Shown in pieces: positions 41,688 to 47,147 of a stretch of 47,147 bases of DNA (position 1 is the stretch's first letter; each line of letters opens with the position of its first letter). A program made the position numbers and the translations under genes. Origin of the DNA: CAYJIX01 sp964370375 (GTDB taxonomy: Bacteria > Desulfobacterota > Desulfovibrionia > Desulfovibrionales > Desulfovibrionaceae). Location of the stretch: positions 1-47,147 of the forward strand of contig CAYJIX010000011.1 of NCBI GenBank assembly GCA_964370375.1. Reading direction: 5' to 3'. Below the pieces are notes generated by a model, which saw nothing but the letters and a program-made list of their open reading frames with translations, made no database searches and was not told the DNA's origin.

Positions 41688-43118
41688 TTAGAAGAACAAA
41701 TAGGTAAGTAAAGCAAAACAGGGGAACAAGAAACCAACAGACCATGCGATGTACCCAAAGAAGCTGGGCATGGTAACGCCTTGGTCTTCAGCAATGGCGC
41801 GTACCATGAAGTTGGGAGCATTACCGATATACGTCACTGCACCCATGAACACGGCACCTGCTGAAATGGCCGTCAAGGTTGATGCCCATTCGGTCATAAG
41901 GTGGGCCGCATCACCACCTGCTGTGTTGAAGAACACAACATAGGTAGGGGCGTTGTCCAAGAATGCTGAAAGAAGCCCTGTGCACCAAAAGTACATGGAG
42001 TTGACAGGCTCTCCGTTGGAAGAAACCAAGTTGATAATGGAGGAAAGCGCGCCCTCAGGCCCTGCCTTTAAAATGGCAATGGCCGGGATCATGCTGATAA
42101 AAATACCGATGAAGAGTTTGGCAACTTCTTCAATCGGAGCCCAAGTAAACCCGTTAAGGGTCCGACACTCTTTTGAAGTAAGGCGCAAAGACAAACCGGC
42201 AATAATGAGCAAGAGGACATCACGTGCAATGTTCTGCAATTCCACGTGGGTGCCATAAACATTGAACTCGATGCCTGATTTCCAAATGCCGGAAAAGAGG
42301 ACTGAAGCAACAACACCTATGAGCAAAATAAGGTTTACTTTGCCATCAAGGCCAAGTTTTTCTTGACTTTTTTCACTTTCAGGAGGCATGGGGGAGCCTT
42401 CTTTTTTGAAAAGCACGGTATCAAGGACAAAGTAAGCGGCTAGCAGCATGGCTGAAAGCAATAGGGTTTGGAAAAACAAATGGGTTGTGGTCCAGAAAAA
42501 GCTGACCCCTTTCAAAAATCCTAAAAAGAGTGGGGGGTCACCCAAGGGTGTGAGGGATCCGCCAATATTTGCCACAAGGAAAATGAAAAAGACGATGGAA
42601 TGCACGCGGTAGCGACGATGCGCATTGGCGCGTAATATGGGACGGATAAGCAGCATGGCCGCGCCTGTTGTACCCATCCAGCTTGCCAAAACGGTACCCA
42701 ATAATAAGATACCGGTGTTCACAATGGGCGTGCCCACAAGCTGTCCCTTTAAGCGAACGCCGCCGGCCACCGTGAAAAGGGCAAACAGAAGAATGATAAA
42801 GGGGACGTATTCCAAAAGCAAGACGTGGATAAGCTGGTAAAGCATGGTGCCAAAACCAAAAAAAATCGCACAGGGCACCAAGAAGGCCAATCCCCAAAAT
42901 GCAGCTATTTTGCCAAAGTTATGGTGCCAAAAGTGTGAAAAAGCCAATGGCCCGATGGCAATGGATAAGAGCATGCATACAAAAGGCACGACCCAAAGAA
43001 TGGACATTTTGGCACCATCAATATCGTGCTCACCACCGGCTGCTAAAGCTAAGGCAGGCAGAGCCAGCGTGCAAATAAGTGCCATACAAAGAGAAAAAAC
43101 ACCGCGCAAGGATTTCAT
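41688..43118 (-). CDS. nhaD: NhaD-type sodium:proton antiporter
   Basis: This 476-residue inner-membrane protein of the ion transporter (ArsB/NhaD) superfamily probably exchanges Na+ for H+. A cleavable signal-like start (MKSLRGVFSLCMALIC... ALALAAGGEHD) is followed by 11-12 hydrophobic spans. Motifs include LLGTVLASWMGTTGAAMLLIRP, NIGGSLTPLGDPPLFLG and LSAFLDNAPTYVVFFNTAGG, with GAVTYIGNAPNFMVRAIAE near the end. These Asp/Asn/Thr clusters are characteristic of NhaD. AAGGAG lies eight bases before the ATG. Transport of an organic anion is a less likely alternative within the superfamily. Confidence 0.88.
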   Translation of the reverse strand: MKSLRGVFSLCMALICTLALPALALAAGGEHDIDGAKMSILWVVPFVCMLLSIAIGPLAFSHFWHHNFGKIAAFWGLAFLVPCAIFFGFGTMLYQLIHVLLLEYVPFIILLFALFTVAGGVRLKGQLVGTPIVNTGILLLGTVLASWMGTTGAAMLLIRPILRANAHRRYRVHSIVFFIFLVANIGGSLTPLGDPPLFLGFLKGVSFFWTTTHLFFQTLLLSAMLLAAYFVLDTVLFKKEGSPMPPESEKSQEKLGLDGKVNLILLIGVVASVLFSGIWKSGIEFNVYGTHVELQNIARDVLLLIIAGLSLRLTSKECRTLNGFTWAPIEEVAKLFIGIFISMIPAIAILKAGPEGALSSIINLVSSNGEPVNSMYFWCTGLLSAFLDNAPTYVVFFNTAGGDAAHLMTEWASTLTAISAGAVFMGAVTYIGNAPNFMVRAIAEDQGVTMPSFFGYIAWSVGFLFPCFALLTYLFF

Positions 43119-43540
43119 CTGAACCGCTCCTTACAAACATAATCGCTAGAGGTTTTGAAGAAAGTAGGGGCCTTTTGTTGGTAGTGGTTTTGTTAGGAAT
43201 TTTCTATGCTTAGGCGTTCGAACGTTCCCATTAGTACCATGTCTCTGATCCAGCGCGCGATTGTTTGTGTGTTTAAAAAGCGCGTTGCTCAGTGTAACAG
43301 CTCCCCATAGCCAGCCAAAAAGGTCATTTATCAAAGGCACTCTAGTATGAAACGGAAAAAAAAACAACCCAATATGATAAATGCCAGATGATATCCCTTT
43401 TGGGGGATCCTGAAACGGGTGAGAACTCTTTTTGATGGAACCGTTGTTGGGGCTTATCAAAAAAATAGGGAAGGAAGGTTGGCATTATTGATGTTGCCTT
43501 CTTATGCAAGTATTGTGAAGGGCATGAGGATAAAAACACG
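43119..43540. other. Intergenic region upstream of nhaD
   Basis: No supported gene is found in this ~420-base stretch. An open frame at 43146-43460 (-) has no ribosome site and an unlikely composition. A perfect 10 bp palindrome CGTTCGAACG (43215-43224) lies about 100 bases before the nhaD start and could be an operator. No clear terminator for the upstream minus-strand gene is seen. Confidence 0.4.
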
Positions 43541-44107
43541 TTATGTGGTTTTTGAATCTGAATTGATTTGTGGATGCTGTTCGTCAAAAAAAACATCAAG
43601 AGGGGCAGCGCGGTGCGGTGTTGCTGCTTTTTGCACATGATCGGCTGTTTGTTTCAATTCTATAGTGCTGTCCAGGCCAATGCGTGCCTGGGGTTGGCCT
43701 GATGTTGTGGTCCAAAGCTCAAGAATGTAGGAATGTTCATTGTTAACACATATAAGGCGGTCAAGGTCGTTGAAGGTGCCGCCGCTACCGTTCCCGGCCC
43801 ACAAACCGCGAGTATCATCAAGCAACAAAAAACCCCCACTGGCAATACTCCAAGTGGGGACAAGGCCCAGTTCTTTGGCTTTTCGTCGTGTTTTGGTGGC
43901 GGTCATGTGGCGTCTAAAGGCTGTAAGCCCACGAAAAAAACAGAACAAAGCCACAAAGGGTGCTGTACCGATCAGTACAATACCTACAAGCGGAAAATGT
44001 TTGCCTGCCTCCCATGCCGCAAAACAAAAAAGCAGAGCAAAGCTCCAAAGGCGGAATCCTGCCCAAAACAGTGTTTTGCCTAGGGTTCTTGTTGATAGAT
44101 CGTGCAT
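43541..44107 (-). CDS. Hypothetical membrane protein
   Basis: This 188-residue protein is not recognised. The start at 44107 has GGAG nine bases upstream; an in-frame ATG at 44125 has none. Two hydrophobic spans (LWSFALLFCFAAW and LVGIVLIGTAPFVALFCFF) lie in the first 65 residues, followed by a basic stretch (RRHMTATKTRRKAK). A soluble C-terminal part follows with GGFLLLDDTRGLWAG, DRLICVNNEHSYILELWTT and an acidic tail. The layout resembles small inner-membrane proteins with a cytoplasmic beta-domain of PH or YcxB type, but that is only a resemblance. It is divergent from ygeY. Confidence 0.75.
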   Translation of the reverse strand: MHDLSTRTLGKTLFWAGFRLWSFALLFCFAAWEAGKHFPLVGIVLIGTAPFVALFCFFRGLTAFRRHMTATKTRRKAKELGLVPTWSIASGGFLLLDDTRGLWAGNGSGGTFNDLDRLICVNNEHSYILELWTTTSGQPQARIGLDSTIELKQTADHVQKAATPHRAAPLDVFFDEQHPQINSDSKTT

Positions 44108-44340
44108 ATTCAAAGACTCCGGCATCTAGGCTATACTGTATTTTATGGGGCGGTCAATGGTTTATGTGAACTTTATGTTGGGCTGTAGCCATAACATATT
44201 GTTAGGGAATGTTTTTTACGCGACAATTTATTTTGCTTATTGCAATATAGATACGTGTATAGCTCTGGACATCTTGCTCATACCTTTGCTAGGTTATATG
44301 CATTAGCTCATACACTATAAGTCCTTTTGGAGGATATGAA

Positions 44341-45561
44341 ATGAACAACACACAGTGTGAAAAGATTAACGAGTTGGCCGCAAAGTATCAGCCTGAAATG
44401 ACTCGTTTTTTGCGTGATATGGTCAAAATCCCCAGCGAAAGCTGCCAGGAAGAAGGGGTTGTGCGCCGTATCAAGGAAGAGATGGAAAAAGTTGGTTTTG
44501 ACAGGGTAGAGTTTGATAAAATGGGCAATGTTATTGGTTATATCGGCAATGGGCCGCGAGTTATAGCCTTTGATGCGCACATTGACACGGTAGGTGTTGG
44601 CAACCGTGACAACTGGCAATTTGACCCCTACGAAGGGTATGAAGACGACGAAACCATTGGCGGCCGCGGCACTTCTGACCAAGAAGGCGGCATGGCCAGC
44701 ATGGTTTATGCCGGAAAAATCATTAAAGAACTTGGCCTTTGCCCTGCTGATGTGACCATTGCCATGGTGGGTTCGGTACAAGAAGAAGATTGTGATGGCC
44801 TTTGCTGGCAATATTTGATCAAGGAACACGGGCTGAAACCTGAATTTGTCGTCTCTACCGAACCTACTGACGGCGGTATTTATCGTGGTCAGCGCGGGCG
44901 GATGGAGATTCGCGTGGATGTGCAAGGCGTATCTTGTCATGGCTCTGCACCTGAGCGCGGAGACAACGCCATTTATCGTATGGCTCATATCCTAACAGAG
45001 CTTGAACAGCTTAACACCACACTTAAAGACGACCCCTTCCTTGGTAAGGGAACGCTCACTGTCTCTCAAATTTTCTACACATCGCCGTCTCGTTGTGCTG
45101 TGGCAGACCAGTGCTCCATTTCCATCGACCGTCGCCTTACCTTTGGTGAAGATAAAGATTTAGCGATTTCACAGATCGAAAACCTTCCCTCTGTCAAGGC
45201 TGCCAGCGACAAGGTCAAGGTATCCATGTATACCTATGAAGTGCCTTCATGGACTGGCCTTGTGTATCCTACAGATTGTTATTTCCCCACTTGGGTTATT
45301 CCTGAAGACCATGCCGTGACCAAAGCTTGCGAGGCCACCTACAAGGCGCTGTTCGACACAGAACCACGTACTGACAAATGGACATTTTCTACCAACGGGG
45401 TGTCCATCATGGGCATGCATGGTATCCCTGTGATCGGTTTTGGCCCGGGTAAAGAAAAAGAAGCCCACGCTCCCAATGAAAAAACTTGGAAAAAAGACCT
45501 TGTTACCTGTGCAGCTTTTTATGCTGCCTTGCCTACAACCTATATGGGATCAAAGGCGTAA
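44341..45561 (+). CDS. ygeY: YgeY family M20 peptidase-like hydrolase (selenium-metabolism-linked)
   Basis: This 406-residue cytosolic metallohydrolase belongs to the M20 family (ArgE/DapE group). Zinc ligands are visible in AFDAHIDTVGVG, GGRGTSDQEGGMA, the EE pair of SVQEEDCDG, STEPTDGG and the final histidine of EAHAPNEKTWKKD. The dimerisation domain insert is RGRMEIRVDVQGVSCHGSAPERG. YgeY proteins are often encoded with selenium-dependent purine or hydantoin catabolism genes; the true substrate is unsettled. GGAGG precedes the ATG. ygeW follows after 137 bases. selB elsewhere in the window agrees with the reported link. Confidence 0.93.
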   Translation: MNNTQCEKINELAAKYQPEMTRFLRDMVKIPSESCQEEGVVRRIKEEMEKVGFDRVEFDKMGNVIGYIGNGPRVIAFDAHIDTVGVGNRDNWQFDPYEGYEDDETIGGRGTSDQEGGMASMVYAGKIIKELGLCPADVTIAMVGSVQEEDCDGLCWQYLIKEHGLKPEFVVSTEPTDGGIYRGQRGRMEIRVDVQGVSCHGSAPERGDNAIYRMAHILTELEQLNTTLKDDPFLGKGTLTVSQIFYTSPSRCAVADQCSISIDRRLTFGEDKDLAISQIENLPSVKAASDKVKVSMYTYEVPSWTGLVYPTDCYFPTWVIPEDHAVTKACEATYKALFDTEPRTDKWTFSTNGVSIMGMHGIPVIGFGPGKEKEAHAPNEKTWKKDLVTCAAFYAALPTTYMGSKA

Positions 45562-45698
45562 CAGGCTGTTGAAAGAGTGTATTCTGCATCGTCAGGGTCC
45601 TTTTTCTAAAGTATGGTTTATAACTGCCGGAGTAAGGCCATCGTGGCCTTGCTCTAGGTTACAATACTTACCATCACCCCAACCCTTGGAGTTTGAAC

Positions 45699-46895
45699 AT
45701 GGATAAACTTCGTATTGAAAAGCTCATCGGCAAATTGGCCAAGCTTGAATACCGTAACATGTATAACAATGATTTTCTCCTCACATGGGAGAAAACAGAC
45801 GATGAAATTAAAGCCACCTTCCTTGTGGCTGAAATTTTGCGCGGATTGCGTGAGCAAAACATAACCACTCGCCTTTTTGATTCAGGCCTTGGTATATCAA
45901 TTTTCCGTGACAATTCTACCCGCACCCGTTTTAGCTATGCCAGCGCATGTAATATGCTTGGGCTTACCGTGCAGGACCTTGATGAAGGCAAATCACAGAT
46001 CGCCCATGGCGAAACAGTGCGCGAAACTGCCAATATGGTGTCGTTTATGGCAGATGTTATTGGTATTCGTGACGACATGTACATTGGCAAAGGCAATGCG
46101 TATATGCGCGAAGTTTCCGAAGCTGTGGCCACAGGCCATGCCGAAGGCGTCCTTGAGCAGCGCCCCACCTTGGTGAACTTGCAATGTGATATTGACCACC
46201 CCACCCAAACCGTTGCGGACATGCTGCATATCATCAACCATTTTGGTGGCATAGAAAACCTGAAAGGGAAAAAGCTTGCCATGACATGGGCTTATTCGCC
46301 TTCTTATGGTAAACCTTTGTCCGTGCCCCAAGGTGTTATTGGCCTTATGACCCGTTTTGGTATGGAAGTGACCTTAGCCCATCCTGAAGGCTACGAAGTC
46401 ATGGGTGATGTGGAAGATGTGGCACGTAAAAATGCTGCTGCCACAGGCGGAGCCTTTAAAAAGACAAACAGCATGGCTGAAGCGTTTGAAGGCGCTGACA
46501 TCGTGTACCCCAAAAGCTGGGCACCTTTCGCTGCCATGGAAAAACGCACAGACCTTTATGCCGAAGGTGATGACGACGGCATTAAAGCCCTTGAAAAGAA
46601 ATTGCTCACCCAGAATGCAAAGCATAAAGATTGGGAATGTACAGAAAAGCTCATGAAATCCACACACAATGGCAACGCTTTGTACATGCACTGCTTGCCT
46701 GCAGACATCACAGGTGTTTCCTGTAAAGCAGGGGAAGTGTCAGCAAGCGTATTTGATCGTTACCGCGTGCCCTTATATAAGGAAGCAAGCTACAAACCCT
46801 ATGCCATTGCAGCCATGATCACCTTGGCAAAACAACGCTATCCTGCTGACATGCTTATGCGTTTGCTTCAGGAAGCTACATCTAGAGTTCGATAA
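45699..46895 (+). CDS. ygeW: Knotted carbamoyltransferase YgeW
   Basis: This 398-residue protein belongs to the aspartate/ornithine carbamoyltransferase superfamily. The carbamoyl-phosphate loop is FRDNSTRTRFSY, followed by LDEGKSQIAHGETVRET, where the HGE segment and lysine are family features. The amino-group domain has NLQCDIDHPTQTVADM, MTWAYSPSYGKP and MHCLPADITG near the C-terminus. Known YgeW does not use the classical substrates, and its physiological one is unresolved. The ATG at 45699 has GGAG upstream; a TTG two codons earlier is rejected. A structured 3' region and a bidirectional terminator follow, so the ygeY-ygeW unit ends here. Confidence 0.94.
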   Translation: MDKLRIEKLIGKLAKLEYRNMYNNDFLLTWEKTDDEIKATFLVAEILRGLREQNITTRLFDSGLGISIFRDNSTRTRFSYASACNMLGLTVQDLDEGKSQIAHGETVRETANMVSFMADVIGIRDDMYIGKGNAYMREVSEAVATGHAEGVLEQRPTLVNLQCDIDHPTQTVADMLHIINHFGGIENLKGKKLAMTWAYSPSYGKPLSVPQGVIGLMTRFGMEVTLAHPEGYEVMGDVEDVARKNAAATGGAFKKTNSMAEAFEGADIVYPKSWAPFAAMEKRTDLYAEGDDDGIKALEKKLLTQNAKHKDWECTEKLMKSTHNGNALYMHCLPADITGVSCKAGEVSASVFDRYRVPLYKEASYKPYAIAAMITLAKQRYPADMLMRLLQEATSRVR

Positions 46896-46919
46896 CAGAC
46901 TGATAAAGAATGTACACGG

Positions 46920-47006
46920 TTTTTGGAGTGTTTTACCTATAAAGGTGAAGCGCTCCAAAAACACAAGCCCTTGCATAAGGGCATGCATCGTCAAAAAGAC
47001 GTGCAT
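46920..47006 (+). ncRNA. Structured 3' region of ygeW (two hairpins)
   Basis: A nearly continuous 19 bp stem, 46920-46938 with 46943-46961, closes on a 4-base loop (ATAA) and includes three G-T pairs that are stable only in the plus-strand RNA. A second hairpin follows: ATGCA plus CGTC (46983-46992, one bulged T) with GACGTGCAT (46998-47006), loop AAAAA. Neither is followed by a T-tract. They may protect the 3' end of the ygeYW message or form a small RNA. Confidence 0.5.
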
Positions 47007-47017
47007 TTTGCGAAAGG

Positions 47018-47062
47018 AAAAAGCCTTTGCAGTCTAGAATTCTAGGCTACAAAGGCTTTTTT
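47018..47062. terminator. Bidirectional terminator between ygeW and tRNA-Leu
   Basis: AAAAAGCCTTTG (47018-47029) pairs with CAAAGGCTTTTT (47050-47061). The loop contains the palindrome CTAGAATTCTAG (47034-47045). The A-run on the left and T-run on the right make it usable by both the ygeW transcript and the minus-strand tRNA. Confidence 0.85.
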
Positions 47063-47086
47063 ATATAATAGCATATTCATGCTTTG

Positions 47087-47147
47087 TGGTACCGGGAGCG
47101 AGACTTGAACTCGCAAGACCTTGCGGTCGGCGGATTTTGAGTCCGCT
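47087..47147 (-). tRNA. tRNA-Leu (anticodon CAA), 5' part beyond the window
   Basis: On the minus strand the sequence ends in ACCA with acceptor 3' strand TCCCGGT. It has a T-arm GCGAG/CTCGC with loop TTCAAGT, a long variable arm (GACC-GCAA-GGTC), and an anticodon stem GCGGA/TCCGC around loop CTCAAAA. This gives anticodon CAA and a class II tRNA. The D-arm and acceptor 5' strand lie outside the window. Confidence 0.88.

Noticed and set aside
43146..43460. 104-codon minus-strand open frame upstream of nhaD
   Set aside because: No ribosome site and no family-like features; composition looks like non-coding DNA.
1..47147. CRISPR array, insertion sequence or prophage
   Set aside because: No regularly spaced direct repeats, transposase, integrase or phage structural genes were found on either strand.

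Overview
The window looks like chromosomal DNA of a Gram-negative anaerobe of the Desulfovibrionaceae type (Desulfobacterota, formerly Deltaproteobacteria), at roughly 45-48% GC by eye. This is inferred from gene content: SelB, the YgeY/YgeW pair, lipopolysaccharide heptose genes, an NhaD-type antiporter, a family 3 amino acid ABC transporter and a ParAB system. Genus and species cannot be named from the sequence. There are no insertion sequences, phage genes or CRISPR arrays. Almost every gene has an intact, family-typical length.

Layout. (1) 1-3.7 kb: polar amino acid ABC transporter (binding protein, a hairpin-rich gap, then permease, ATPase, permease). (2) 3.8-5.6 kb: lepA. (3) 5.6-11.4 kb, minus strand: polyphosphate cluster with ppk1, an A+T-richer membrane acyltransferase, a stand-alone HD protein and a Ppx/GppA phosphatase whose own C-terminus is an HD domain. 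(4) 11.5-15.9 kb: histidine degradation genes hutC, hutI and hutU, with a palindrome placed over the -10 box of a strong promoter before hutI. (5) 16.0 kb: tRNA-Pro with its own promoter and terminator, then a dicarboxylate/amino acid symporter. (6) 17.8-21.1 kb: an A+T-rich surface polysaccharide patch (glycosyltransferase and WbaP-like initiating transferase). (7) 21.3-25.1 kb: an RluD-CoaE fusion gene carrying two near-perfect parS sites, followed by parA and parB. (8) 25.2-32.9 kb: hldA, a small unknown, an HD protein, ridA, comM/yifB, an ADP-ribosylglycohydrolase and two glycosyltransferases. (9) 33.0-38.1 kb: selB, a CoA-disulfide-reductase-like flavoprotein with a rhodanese domain, and a class V aminotransferase. 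(10) 38.2-43.1 kb, minus strand: an LtaS-like sulfatase-fold membrane enzyme, tgt and nhaD. (11) 43.5-47.1 kb: an unknown membrane protein, ygeY, ygeW, a structured 3' region and the edge of a tRNA-Leu.

Themes. Amino acid and nitrogen scavenging recurs (ABC importer, hut genes, symporter, aminotransferase, YgeY/YgeW). Envelope sugar synthesis recurs around the partition locus (WbaP, three glycosyltransferases, HldA, LtaS-like enzyme). Two parS-like sites beside parAB suggest a centromere-like region, often found near the chromosome origin, although dnaA and gidAB are not seen.

The points most worth follow-up are the RluD-CoaE fusion with parS sites inside its coding sequence, the HutC operator/promoter overlap, the structured RNA regions after the binding-protein gene and after ygeW, and the acyltransferase placed inside the polyphosphate cluster. 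I did not find a clearly new multi-gene system.
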